Of a DNA stretch of 64,000 bases, positions 33,913 to 44,627 are shown piece after piece. Position numbers and translations under genes: made by a program. Numbering within the stretch: position 1 is the first letter of the stretch; each line of letters begins with the position of its first letter. The stretch comes from Adiantum capillus-veneris. Its lineage: Eukaryota > Streptophyta > Polypodiopsida > Polypodiales > Pteridaceae. The stretch lies in NCBI GenBank assembly GCA_014529385.2, contig CM043964.1, forward strand, positions 106,456,087-106,520,086, read 5' to 3'. The notes under the pieces are model-generated. The model was not told the DNA's origin. It ran no database searches and saw nothing but the letters and a program-made list of their open reading frames with translations.

Positions 33913-35475
33913 AAGCTGATACAACAACATGCAGAAGTGGCATGGGAGGGGCTGCTTATATAGGCACCTCAGCCTCAGGTCGGCCAGCCCTCCAAATACT
34001 CAACGTGCCTCTAGTGTAGGTGGGCTCTGAGATCTGCTGTGATGACTGCTCCTCTGGTTCTCCCCTGGTTGGTGTAAAGAAATCTGTGATTCGTCTCTGA
34101 GACTGTCCCTCTCCTGATATCCTCAGCAAGCTCTCCCTAGATCTGCGCAGCTCTAGCAGGAACAATCCGAGACATCTCTGATCCTCGTATCTCATGACTC
34201 TAGAAAATGATCCGAAACCTTCTTTGAACATACAGTGAAGCGGCCGCGTATCTCATAGTATGCTGGGCAGTGACATGTGTAGTGCAACTCTGTCTCTGGC
34301 TCTAAGTGACATAGGTGACATATCCTGGCCTATGCTGGTACCCCTCGAAATCGGCTAGTCTCGATCTAGAGCTGATGTGAGGATGTGCGTATCTGCCCAA
34401 TAGCGCATCGTATCCCATGAGATAAGTGCGTATCCTTGTATGCAGGCCTAGTCACAAAACTGTCCTCTGTGAGTTGGAGAAGATGCTCTCCGTAGAAGGC
34501 CATCTTCATGCCCAACTCCTGTGTCGGCTGTATCCATGTGCTCCTGGTATCTAGCTGAATCAGATCTTGGCGTATGAGTCTGGTGGTCTCTGTCTGTGTG
34601 AGAGACATGGAGGGTGTCACAAATTGGTGACGTGGCATTGCCCCAGATACATACACTTTGACGTGGACCCGCAATATGCGCTGACATGTTGATGTGGCAT
34701 ACCATATGGACTTCCGGGAATTTTGCCGCAAAACACGTTGACAGGGTGACGTGGCACAGTGTACGGAGATCCCGCTTTTTGCGGAGCTGATGACGTGGCA
34801 AAATGTACGGAATTCCTGATTTTTGCGTTGGCTGAAAATCGGCAGCTTTTTGCAATAGTTGCTTTATTTTTGAAGGCTTTTCACTTATTGCTGGCGGGGC
34901 CTCACTTTCTCAGAGCATCTGGACGCAGAGTCTAAGAGTGAGAACCCTCCCACTCCCTTGTACTTTGAACTCAGATTAATACAAAAAGAAATACCGAAAG
35001 GGGCGCCAGTCTTTGGGGCCAATATCTCTAGGCACGGAACTTTGCCGGGCTGTGTCGATTCAATTGTGAGCTGTGAACTGTTTTGAAGTGAATCTCTGCT
35101 GTGTCGCAGTAGAATCTTGACTTGGAGTGTCCAAGTTTGTTATAGAGGGTGCATCCAGGGAGTATTGAAACGGAGGCAATCTATCCATGCTGAAACCATG
35201 TGGCTGAAACCATGCTGTCATCTGTCCATACCAACATGTTGTATCGCCTTGTAGCGCTAGTCGTCGAGATGACTCCTGGGCAAGCCGAGCATATCTGTCC
35301 CCTGGGAGGTCCCATAAACTGTGCATAAAGGATACTGATCTAGTCAATGCCTCAACCACGAGGGGGGGCGCGGCTAGCTCGGCTCGGATAATCTCATGCG
35401 GCACTGAGGCCTTAGCCGAATCATCCGAGTGATCATAGAGACCAAAGGCCTCTCTATATATCTCCATCCATCTGT
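33913..35475 (-). pseudogene. LINE ORF2 C-terminal copy B, split by a solo LTR
   Basis: Minus-strand segments at 35145-35475 and 33913-34614 match the LINE at 53.7-55.1 kb in order: DGWR-IERPLVSMI, ELAAPPLVVEALTRSVSFMHSLWD, CWYGQMTAWFQPHGF then RLIRQDLIQLDTRSTW, GIRCAIGQIRTSSHQL, and RVMRYEDQRCLGLFLLELRR. The 530-bp LTR at 34615 interrupts it. The right end joins directly to a gypsy RT near 35475, inside the block FGLFEFLV. Frameshifts and stops make it non-functional. The left end shares an agctgatacaa word with the end of copy A. Confidence 0.82.
34615..35144 (+). mobile_element. Solo LTR, 530 bp, GAGGG duplication
   Basis: Starts TGTCACAAATTGG and is flanked by GAGGG on both sides (34610-34614 and 35145-35149). 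The right end reads GTTATA, not the usual ...CA. It has an R/U5-like block, aaagaaataccgaaaggggcgcc, shared in part with the LTRs at 15180 and 38750. Its left third carries four TGACGTGG words and one TGATGTGG. No internal region is present, so it is a recombined solo LTR. Confidence 0.8.
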
Positions 35476-36650
35476 GTTCACCAAAAACTCAAATAACCCA
35501 AAAGTCGTCCGAAAAGCTGTCTTGTAGACGTCTCCCGGCGCGATTTTGATCTGATGATATCCAGTTTTCAAATCAATCTTGCTAAAGCACGAGAATCCCT
35601 GTAATTTGTCGAGTATATCATCGATCCTAGGAATCGGAAATCTGTTCTTGATGGTGATTTTGTTGAGAGCTCTATAATCGATGCACATTCTCCAAGATCC
35701 GTCTTTCTTCAAAACCAACAACACTGGAGAGCAATACGGTGCAGTACTAGGCTGGACAAGACCCTTTTCTAAGAGGTCTTTCACTTGTTTCATAATCTCT
35801 TCATTCTGTGCTCGGCTCACGCGGTAAGGTGGCCGTCTGGTGGTGTGCTTTCAGATATTAGATGAATGGTATGATCTTCAGGACGAGCAGGTGGTAACTC
35901 GCCTGGTAGGCCCTCTGAGAAGCAATCGGCGTGAGAGTGAAGAAAATCTTGGCGTTCTTTGTCAAGTTTAGACATATTTGTCCTATCCTTATCACTCAAT
36001 TCTTTCATAAAGATCGAGTAAACAAACAGATTGGATTTCATTAATTTAGAAATGGCCGAAGCCGATACAATAGGGACAGACTCGCCCTTCAATTTAATGT
36101 CAAGTACAATGGTTCTGCCCTTCTCTGTAGTCAATGTCGCTTTCCTTGCCCGATAATCGACCATGGCGTTATTCTTGTGGTACGAGGGAATTCCTAAGAG
36201 AACATCACAACCTTCCAAAGGCATTATGTAAAAGTCCTCATGCCCCTAATACCCTTGACAATGCAACCGAAGTTTGCCAATGACAAGTGTAATGGCTATG
36301 TCCCTGTCGGTAGAACAGCCTCCGCAAGTGGTCCCATCCGATCGGGAGTGATCTCGAGCCGCGCCGCCAATTCCGGTGAAATGAAGTTGGCCTTGGCTCC
36401 TTCATCAAAGAAGATCAGGGCCTCTTGGTCTTTCACTTTGCCCCAAGCTTGACAGAGTTGTGTACTCTCGTCCATGGTGTTGGGATCGGTACCCACACAA
36501 TCTGGAACCAGTCCTGTTTTCATCCTGCCTTTTCTTCCACGTTCCTCAGCTGCTCTCGAACTCTCAGGCCTTTCGTCGTCCTTGTCATTCTATTCTTTGT
36601 GTGCCTTTTTAGGGCACTTCGCGGAGATATGTCCATGTGTCACGTGACAC
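35476..36650 (-). pseudogene. Ty3/gypsy gag-end, protease and RT fragment
   Basis: On the minus strand, from right: a basic stretch with GHISAKCPKK near 36610-36640 (end of a zinc knuckle); a retropepsin with FFDEGAKANFISPELAARL near 36370-36420; a GCDVLLGIPSY block near 36175-36215; and the RT N-terminus with [21 protein letters not shown], cut here, then CIDYRALNKITIKNRFP, DLKTGYHQIKIAPGDVYKTAFRT and FGLFEFLV near 35480. RT stops before the catalytic YxDD, where LINE sequence begins. Frames shift at 35820 and about 36230-36290. Confidence 0.85.
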
Positions 36651-36652
36651 AT
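36635..36652. promoter_or_regulatory. 18-bp perfect palindrome with G-box core
   Basis: ATGTGTCACGTGACACAT reads the same on both strands and contains CACGTG. It sits at the boundary between the gypsy fragment and a repeat shared with 14.2 kb. No function can be shown. Confidence 0.5.
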
Positions 36653-37830
36653 CCAACCCTATGTGTCCGTGGACAAGCTACAGTACGACAAGGGTTCAGT
36701 TAGTCCAATCAGTCTAGATTTAGAAGTGTTATGACACTTTTGTGAGTCTGTTCGTAGACCGTGCATGCCCAGGCACTTAGTGTAGATGCATATCCTCTGG
36801 TTGCACACAACATGATCATAAGCATTCCCAGTGAGTGCAAACTTGCGTATGCTTTGCAGGTCGGCATCCAAAGTATCAAATCCCTTTCTACAGTGGGAAA
36901 CGGAGGCAGAGGCGGAGATACTTGGGGAGGGTGGATCTACAGAAGTTTTACATGAAGTGGATGATGTGGACAAGCCTGTTGGGGATGAGGATTGGGATGA
37001 CATCATGATCTCCAGGACACCACTACAGATTGGCAGGTTGGCTCTTCTGCCACTGGTCCTTGAGCCTTGGTCCTTGACATGTTTCCATTTTGGCATTTTG
37101 GCATCTATGTATTGAGCTCTTGAGTCCCTAGTCTTGACTCTTAAGCCTCGACTCTTATCTTTTCTTTGAGCTCTCAGTGCTTACCTAAGCGCCTTGGCTG
37201 GCCTTATAAGCCACACTTGAACTTATAGTCATGGTCTTTTTAGTCCGTCTTTCTGTCTATTGAGCTCTTCAATCTTTGCACTTCCTAGATAATGTTATTT
37301 GTGATGCGCTTAGTATGTTGTGAGGTGTCTACAACCCCGATAAATTGAATTTACGTCCGCAACCACTAACGCGCACAAGCGACATGTTGAAACTTGAGAC
37401 ATGCTTGAACATGATTCTAATTGTCCAACGAGGTGTTAGAAGCTTGGATTATAGTTGTTTCCTAACTTATAGGCTGTTTTGAGGCTAATTTCAGCGTTTT
37501 TTTGTGGACCGTTCCGGCGTTCCCGTTCCGGTCCCCGTCTATACGTTTCGATACCGTTCCGGAGCCCCCCCGTTCCCATCCCTGTTCCTGTTCCAAGCAA
37601 CTTTGATAAAATGACATCGGATCTGATCAGCGGGATGTGATCGCTCATTCAAAGTCTATGAAGAGTCACATGAAGTGAACATCTATCTCATGATATGACG
37701 GAAGCATGCCATCAGTCATACCATGTCAAGATCTATAGATTCAGAACGCAAGCTAATCCAAAAGCTTCTTTGTACAATTGTATCATATCGTCACGGTCTG
37801 TCAGAATTGAGGCATCCCATGCAGTCGAAA
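36651..37830. other. Unassigned repeat-family region in intron 5
   Basis: 36651-36845 resembles 14226-14420 (shared aaccctatgtg...gtggacaagct, then ttgtgagtctgt/ggcactta words), which marks a dispersed repeat. The + frame at 36831-37115 is acidic and has a GDEDWDDIM stretch, but I cannot assign it. Near 37500-37600 there is a cluster of GTTCCGG/GTTCCCG words. Confidence 0.45.
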
Positions 37831-38735
37831 GATATGCTGTAAGAATAGAGTTGCCATTTTATCTGCTTTGATGGTTTTCCTCACGGGAATGAGATGAGCT
37901 TGCTTGCTTGCTGAAGCGGTCAATTATAGTCCAAATTTTATTGCAACCCGATGATGTAGTTGGCAAATCGAAGATGAAGAGAATGCGAAAAACTTTACTG
38001 CAGCATCCCCATCTTTTAAGGGTTTTGGACCAACGTCCGATGTCGGAGGCGCATAATAGTTGTAATAGTGGTGAAGTTGCCCATCTATCGCGTATCTAGG
38101 TGGCAGTGGAGCAGTGGGTGGTGTTGGAGGAGTATAAGGTGAGGGTCTAGGGGGTAGAGGATCTGTGGCAGCATGAGAACGTTCTTGTGAAGCCATCTGC
38201 TTAAAGATGCCTCCTAAAAACTAAGAGATATCATCAGAAATCTATCCGGAAGAGGCCACAATTGGATTTTGGGGTACAAGAGGATGTATGAGGGAGGTTT
38301 GTTGAGGGACAACTGGCCCACTGGGGCCGCAGGAGGATTTAGAGAGCCCAAATAATTGTGGAGGGCTTCTAAATCAATTCGATCATCTGTCAGGTTCTCC
38401 TTTTGTTGTTCTGCTAAATATACCAATTGCCGCACCACATACTGGGCATGTGTCTCGTCAGTGTGGATTTCCTCCTTCAACAATGTGATCTCCCGATGCT
38501 CTGTCCATGTCGATAGGATCTTGGGTTCTTTATGGCTTATGCCCCTTAAGATAGAGCGGTAAAGACGGGGGTGCGTCCGATGCACGATGAACTAAGGGTG
38601 GGAGTGGCTAGTAAGTCGGAGGCAGGGGCAAAGATTCTTTGATAATTAAAAAAATCGTGTAAAATCTGGAAGCGCTGTCCTGCTCTGTCTCCTCTTTGGT
38701 CGGACCGGTATGCTTTCAGAAAAGCATATGCCTGA
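37831..38735 (-). pseudogene. Gypsy remnant: integrase piece joined to gag N-terminus
   Basis: At about 37870-37950 the minus strand reads IWTIIDRFSKQA, part of the integrase core near its first catalytic Asp. Immediately to the right, 37980-38196 opens MASQERSHAATDPLPPRP, proline-rich as in a gag N-terminus, and 38214-38585 is a further gag-like frame. Integrase next to gag means the intervening protease-RT-RNase H has been deleted. Confidence 0.6.
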
Positions 38736-38736
38736 A

Positions 38737-39220
38737 GCTCTGATAGCACTTTAATCACTTTGACGAGTGATCGAACGGAGAGACAGAATCTACACACTGG
38801 GCAACACGTTAAGTACTGCAAAACAACTTAAATAGCAAAGAGAGAGAAAAAGATGACACGATGAGGTGGAGTTCTGAGCCAAGACGCATTGGCCCCAAAG
38901 ACTAGCGCCCCTTTCGGTATTTCTTTATTATTGCTTCAAGATTGTACAACTCCCGAGGGGTCCAACTCTTCAGGCTCTAGATGCCCAAAGACTGGCCCAT
39001 GGGGCACTTATATAGAATACAAGGGATGCTAAAAAGAGAGCCTCAAAAAGCCTTTACTCTAAAAACATCTGCTCCAAAAGGCTGGCGCTAAAAAGTGCTT
39101 AAATCAGCCAGGTAAAAACGCGAAAATCCGTATAGCTTTGCCATGTGTTAGTTCAACGCAAATCGCGGAATTTCGTATAGCAGTCAACGTAATTGGCAAG
39201 GGTCCGTACAATATGCCACG
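38737..39220 (-). repeat. Truncated minus-strand LTR with degenerate primer site
   Basis: GCTCTGATAGCA at 38737-38748 differs from the primer-site complement at one position. To its right, ggccccaaagactagcgcccctttcggtatttcttt (in part) is the reverse of the block in the 34615 LTR, and cttatataga near 39009 is a TATA box in the minus sense. The far end (gtgaca expected) was not found. Confidence 0.55.
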
Positions 39221-39459
39221 TGGTAGCGTTTGGGCAGCTTTCATCTTTAGATCCCTTATAATTTGCTTAGGACCCCTCGATGTTGTTTATAAGTTGGTAA
39301 AACTGCAGTTCCTCTTATTTTGGTGCCTTTTTAAACAACTTATGGCCTCGGCAGGAATCATAAGGTTGTGTTGCTTCTTTCTCTAGGTTTTAGGTCCCTC
39401 CGCAAGATTCTGCAAAATTCAATCAAGTTAGCTCCAAACGGGAAGGTCACTCAAATGTC

Positions 39460-40014
39460 CTAATTCTATGCAGGTGATCACAAATGCAGACACCACTTAG
39501 GGAGATCTTTTCACATTACAGAGGATTTTGGCTTTGATCAAGAGATTGGCATGGACCACCTTTCTAGGGAGAGTGAGTCTGTGTGACTGGTCAAACGTAC
39601 GCATGGATCAGATACGTGAATGACCTAGACACAGAAACCCTAACCCTAAAACCCGTCACACCGGGGCCCGGATTTCTCCCAAGCCGTGATCCATTGGCGT
39701 TGCAAAAAATCCTCATTCACTTTGGAGTCTATGGAGACATCATGAAGCAAGTTTACTGCATCCCATCTTCCAAACCACTTCTTGATGTCTTGCATCCATC
39801 CTGAACTTACGGTTTTTTTTTTGTGCATCTTTTGGACTTTTGTACTTGCTTCCCATGCAATCCTTGGAAGTCAGTGTGAAGTGTTTTGCTGCATCTTAAC
39901 CCTGTATTCCATGACACTCTCCATACCCATAACCTCGATAGGTAGTGTGATCGGGACTCAAGAAGTAAGAGCTTGTATGGTGTTTGTGTCTTGACTTGGA
40001 GTGAAAAATCTTTT
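39460..40014 (-). pseudogene. Old LINE ('host LINE'), segment 4 (C-terminal part)
   Basis: The minus-strand frame at 39646-39828 and its surroundings read as the C-terminal region of a LINE ORF2 (for example WMQDIKKWFGRWDAVNLL and FLQRQWITAWEKSG). It connects across the 40015-44439 element to the segment at 44440-44627. Left limit approximate. Confidence 0.6.
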
Positions 40015-40443
40015 TGTCACGATTGTGACTATGTTAACAACAATACATCTACTCCTAGTTGCAGATACGCGAAGTGCCATGCCAAGGAGGACCCCTGTGC
40101 TTGGATGGTCACACCCCTTCGCCCAAAGGACGTGTCTCTTCGCCAAAAGCCACACTCCTTCGACGACTGGTCACACCCCTTCGCTCTACGGGTGCGACTC
40201 TTCGCCCAATGGTTGCAGCTCTTCGCCGAAAGGATGTGTCTTTACGTCTAAAGTCATGTCTCTTCACCAAGAGACGTGTCTTTTCATTTGTGTCTTTTCG
40301 TCTCCTGTATAAGGAGCCCTTGTATCACACATTCGATCAACCACAGAGTCTTCTAAGTCTTGTTTCTGAGTTCAGTTCAAGTTTTTTAAGTCTTAATCAT
40401 GAGTTTAAGTACTTAATTAAGGATTAGTACCTAGAATCCTACA
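40015..40443 (+). repeat. 5' LTR of the gag-protease element
   Basis: 429 bp. It contains an array of about eight degenerate units of roughly 21 bp, each with (c/t)cttcg(c), at 40116-40275. Confidence 0.92.
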
Positions 40444-40444
40444 G

Positions 40445-40456
40445 TGGTATCAGAGC
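40445..40456 (+). promoter_or_regulatory. Primer binding site
   Basis: TGGTATCAGAGC, a perfect match to the usual plant tRNA-Met site, one base after the LTR. Confidence 0.92.
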
Positions 40457-41560
40457 AAATTTTTTCCCGGGACCCGAAGGTTGTGAGCCTCTCACCCTCG
40501 CCTCTACACTCTACCCATTTCCCGGAGTTGTATGGAAGTAGAGGAAAGGTGGTACACACATCGGCATGAGGTAATCTAAACTTACTCCTGTTCTAATACT
40601 AAAAATACAACAAGAGACAAGCGACAGCCGCATGGACCACTCCTTGCGGGATCGCATTTCCGAGGCTGTCCCTTTTGCGCAGCCTTTGCTGCCCTTGCGC
40701 ACCCTAACCTCTTGGGTAGGCAAAGAACGCTGGACTGCTTGTGCAGAGAATTGAAACGCTGGCTGGAAATCTCAAGCGCTGGGCTGATATTTCTGAAACG
40801 ATGGGCTGAAAACTGCACGCTGGGCTGAAACCTTGCTGGCAGACACTGTTTCGCTGGCTGAATTTTACTCTCTGCCTTGGCTGAATTCTTACGTTGCGTT
40901 TGTTTTCTACGCTGGCTGCACTTACTTAAGTGTCAAAACATTAAAAAAATGTTTTAGCTTGTTCGCCCACGCAAAATTGGGTGACCGGCCAAAGAACCCA
41001 ATTTTTTAAAACCCATGTGAATGCACTCAATTGATCAATTAAAACCCCCAAATAACATTTTCGCTGGGCTATTTTGCTCGTAAACAAAAACTCTTCAACC
41101 AATCAACGCCAGATTATTTTAACACCTTGCAAGCAGCCCATTTATTAAATTGTGGGGTGGACCACTTTTCGGGCGGCCTATGGTCACTTAACCCCAAAAT
41201 TTTACCCAAATTTTAGAAGCTAATGTGAAAAGACCCATGTAAAAGCCTCTTCAATTAACCTCACGTCAAAAAAACAAAATAAACAAATTACGCTGCCTCT
41301 CCCTTGCTCTGCTCTGTGTGCACCTTCTCTACGCAAGACCTTTCACACACATGGCAGACGCGGACCAGTACATGAAATTCCTCGATGAAATTTTGCGGGT
41401 GAAGTTCTCTACTCAGAGCCGGAGGTGATAATTATTCCCAATTTCCCGACTCCAGAGTGTGAATTTATTCTAGAGGTATTTTCCGCTCAGGGAGCACCCG
41501 ACCCAGAACCTGTTCCCGACCGAGAACTTGCACCTGTTCGAGTTCCTTTTATAAGTAACC

Positions 41561-42400
41561 ATGCCGAATTCTCAGGACGGAAGTGGTCAATCTGACGATG
41601 CCCTTACTCTTATCAAGGAGCAGATGGCCACACTTTCTATAAGCCTCGCATCACTTCACCCTCGCTTGGATGAGATGCAGACGCAAAACACTTCTTGAAG
41701 TCGTCTTGCTGTTTCTCGGACTACTAATGCAGCATCTTCAACACCTTCTTTCGAAGCTTCAGTGGAATAACCAAATGAACCAGACCCAACTGAAGAGGTA
41801 GACAATCGCGAACTTCAATTACTTTATAAAATTTTTAATGCTGCACAAAAGAATAAGCTTGATGTTAAATTGCCGGAACCATACACTGGTCGCCGCGACA
41901 AGCGCGTGCTGGACCAATGACTATTCAAAATGGAGGTCTACTTGTCGAACACAGACTTGGTCGAGAGTAAAAAAGTTGCACTCGCTAGTTCTCTGCTCAA
42001 GGACACAACATTTCTTTGGTGGCAATGACGGGTTGCTGATGGTAAACACACACCTTCTTGGGATAAATTCCGGCGTGCTATTCACAAGGCGTTCGAACGT
42101 GCCAATGTGGATTTTCATGCCCGGTCCTCTCTTCGCCGCCTAAGCCAGACAGGTTCCTTGGCCGCGTATATCACAGAGCTCCAAAGGCTAACTCTGGAGA
42201 TAGAGACTCTTAGTCCCTCTGATAAACTTCACAGCTTTATCGACGGACTCGAACCCAACCTGAAGGACCATGTGCACAAATACAACCCTACCACCTTGGA
42301 TGCTGCAATTGCCTATGTGGAGCGTCTTGGCGATAATCGGCGTCGTACACGGAATTTTCTCCATGGTGACAGACCTTCAAACAGCGCTCGCTTTTCATAG
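41561..42400 (+). pseudogene. gag of the gag-protease element
   Basis: ATG at 41561 begins a 280-codon frame with a Retrotrans_gag-type core: KLPEPYTGRRDKRVLDQ, LASSLLKDTTFLWWQ, WDKFRRAIHKAFERANVDF, LRRLSQTGSLAAYITELQ and FIDGLEPNLKDHV. In-frame stops occur after codons ending at about 41697, 41770, 41920 and 42029, several at positions where CAA/TGG-like codons would be expected. This copy cannot make full gag. A short upstream ORF starts at 41352. Confidence 0.8.
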
Positions 42401-42619
42401 CGCGATCGCAGAGACAGCTATAGCCAAAGTCAGCAACATCAATCTCAGTTCAGACAGCAAGCAACGCAACCTTATTCAGCTTCAAGGTTCTATTCTCAAG
42501 ATCGACAATCTGAAAGCAGATCTTCTTCACATGTTCCTCACTTGATCGTGGTAAAGGACGTGATTTTTCTCAAGATCGGCATTCCAATACTTAGCAAGGC
42601 TCTTCGTCAAATGGATCTT

Positions 42620-43290
42620 CGACTTCAAAGAAGGAAGGATTATGTACAATTTGCGGTGGTGACAATAGATGGTATCAATGTCCAAAGAAACCAAATCCGT
42701 CTAATTCAAAAAGAAATTCCAACGCGGAAACATCATCGAATTTTGAACAACCAGATTTTGCTAAGAATAAAGGAAAATCTGTGGTCAATACGATTCGTGT
42801 CTCAGAGGATATGACTATTCTTATGAAGCATGCTTAGTGCAATTCTTTAATTTTGGAGACTCTCTCAAAGCAGGTTTTGAGCCTTCTTGGAATACTCAAG
42901 GGTCGCTCCATCAATATTTTGGTGGACAACGGATGCTCGAATCATTTCGTCAGCACTCAGATAGTTCAATAGCTTGGCTTATCAACTCAGAAGACATCTC
43001 ACTTATATGATGTGGAATTAGCAGATGGATCAATTTTGACTTGTGATCAGACAGTTTGACAGTTGCAATTCGAGATTCAAACTTATGTAGATCAATTGGA
43101 TTTCGAAGTCATGCCTTTATCTTATTACGACATGATTCTTAGTCAGCATTGGTTATTCCAATATGATCCATCAATTAGTTTTCGAGGACATACTATCAAT
43201 TTGTTCAAAGATGGACGTGAATTGACTTTACACGGGCTTTCTCATGTGGAAAGAGCGATTCAAGCCTCACGTGTACAAGTCAAACAACAT
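42620..43290 (+). pseudogene. Zinc knuckle and gypsy-type protease
   Basis: Near 42633-42680 a frame reads LCTICGGDNRWYQCPKK, a knuckle with the histidine replaced by arginine and the last spacing shortened. Near 42895-42960 it reads INILVDNGCSNHFVS, a retropepsin active site of D-x-G type. At 43063-43260 FEVMPLSYYDMILSQHWL and INLFKDGRELTLHG follow, the typical C-terminal half of the gypsy protease region. Two stops interrupt (about 42973 and 43057). Confidence 0.75.
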
Positions 43291-43947
43291 GATACAGTGG
43301 ATTATGAAATGAATATGATCCCCGATGCAGATGCAGAAATTAATATTGATGAATTTTTGAATTCATTACTTTCTCCTCAATCAATTGATGCGGACAAGCA
43401 TGATTTTAAGCAAGAATTTTTTCCAAGTGATACTTTGTTACCAGACAAAGATAAGGACATAGTTGCAAATTCCGAGTTTGAAGACGACTATGCTTTCTTT
43501 GATTCTTTACTGGATGATGATATGCCAATTGCAAGTCATGAAGTGACAGTTCCTGAAGATGATTCTGAAGAATTTTCCTGAAGATGATTCTGAAGAATTT
43601 TGGGATTCATTCTTGGAAGATGATTACAGTCTCAAGCCAAAATCCTCTCCAGTGATTACTAAAGTTGAAGTCACCCCATCTGAAGGGTACCTTGAGAAGA
43701 TTTCCTCTTCCCCAAATATTTCGCAGTTACTGGAAGATTTTGAACCAGAAGTTTTACATCGCATGAAGAATTTTGAAGATCAATCTCTTGTTGCAGTCAA
43801 CCTGATTATGGCAGATTCCTCTAAAAATTCTTTGAATAATGCAATGACATGGGATTTAGCAGTCAAAGCAAAAAGGTTTCGCAAGAAGCAAAGGTTCAAG
43901 ACAAAGGTTTCAGATAACTCAAAGATTGAAGATTTTCGAATCTAGAG
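43290..43947 (+). pseudogene. Acidic Asp/Glu-rich region replacing pol
   Basis: Two overlapping + frames (to 43581, and 43559-43945) are very rich in Asp, Glu, Ser and Phe, with no RT or integrase motif. A tandem duplication of about 25 bp (cctgaagatgattctgaag and following, near 43552-43602) shifts the frame between them, so they were probably one frame. The function is unknown; it may be a C-terminal extension specific to this family, or drifted sequence. Confidence 0.5.
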
Positions 43948-44006
43948 TTCTATCAACATCAGAAGTCATTTCTTTGACACGGGCTCTCATTTTAAATGGG
44001 AGGGAA

Positions 44007-44439
44007 TGTCACGATTGTGACTATGTTAACAACAATACATCTACTCCTATTTGCAGGTACGCGAAGTGCCATGCCAAGGAGGACCCCTGCACTTGGATGG
44101 TCACACTCCTTCGCCCAAAGGACGTGTCTCTTCGCCAAAAGCCACACTCCTTCGACGACTGGTCACACCCCTTCGCTCTACGGGTGCGACTCTTCGCCCA
44201 ATGGTTGCAGCTCTTCGCCGAAAGGATGTGTCTTTACGTCTAAAGTCACGTCTCTTCACCAAGCGACGTGTGTTTTCATTTGTGTTTTTTCGTCTCCTGT
44301 ATAAGGAGCCCTTGTATCACACATTCGATCAATCAACACAGAGTCTTCTAAGTCTTGTTTCTGAGTTCAGTTCAAGTTTCTTAAGTCTTAATCATGAGTT
44401 TAAGTACTTAATTAAGGATTAGTACTTAGAATCTTTACA
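44007..44439 (+). repeat. 3' LTR of the gag-protease element
   Basis: 433 bp, with the same ends and cttcg array as the 5' LTR and about 12-15 differences. It is followed by CTTTT. Confidence 0.92.
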
Positions 44440-44627
44440 CTTTTGGACATTTTCACACTCTTTCCAAGTAGACTTAGAGATGCTACCACCCCATACTTCA
44501 ATTATGTAGAGAAGCACCGGCGTCACCTACGTGTCAAAGAGGTATTTCTTGAGAACCAAACATTCAACATCTCCCGCATTGCACATGTTCTCAAATGCAT
44601 AGTAGGCTCTCTTTCCCAGCTTCCAAG
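44440..44627 (-). pseudogene. Old LINE ('host LINE'), segment 3
   Basis: The minus strand reads KLGKRAYYAFENMCN, LKKYLFDT, TPVLLY then VWGGS, the post-palm RT region of a LINE. It is flanked by the CTTTT and CCAAG duplications of the two inserted LTR sequences. Confidence 0.7.

Larger units (their letters stand above)
40015..44439 (+). mobile_element. Complete gag-protease LTR element without RT, 4.4 kb
   Basis: LTRs at 40015-40443 (429 bp) and 44007-44439 (433 bp) start TGTCACGATTG and end in TACA, with the exact duplication CTTTT on both sides (40010-40014 and 44440-44444). A perfect tRNA-Met primer site is at 40445-40456 and a polypurine tract at 43994-44006. The LTRs look about 97% identical. 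The interior encodes gag, zinc knuckle and a gypsy-type protease, then an acidic region; RT, RNase H and integrase are absent. It therefore needs another element's enzymes. Confidence 0.93.

Noticed and set aside
36831-37115. Acidic + frame that might be a hAT transposase tail
   Set aside because: Only a vague resemblance (DEDWDDIM); no dimerisation block or terminal inverted repeats were found.
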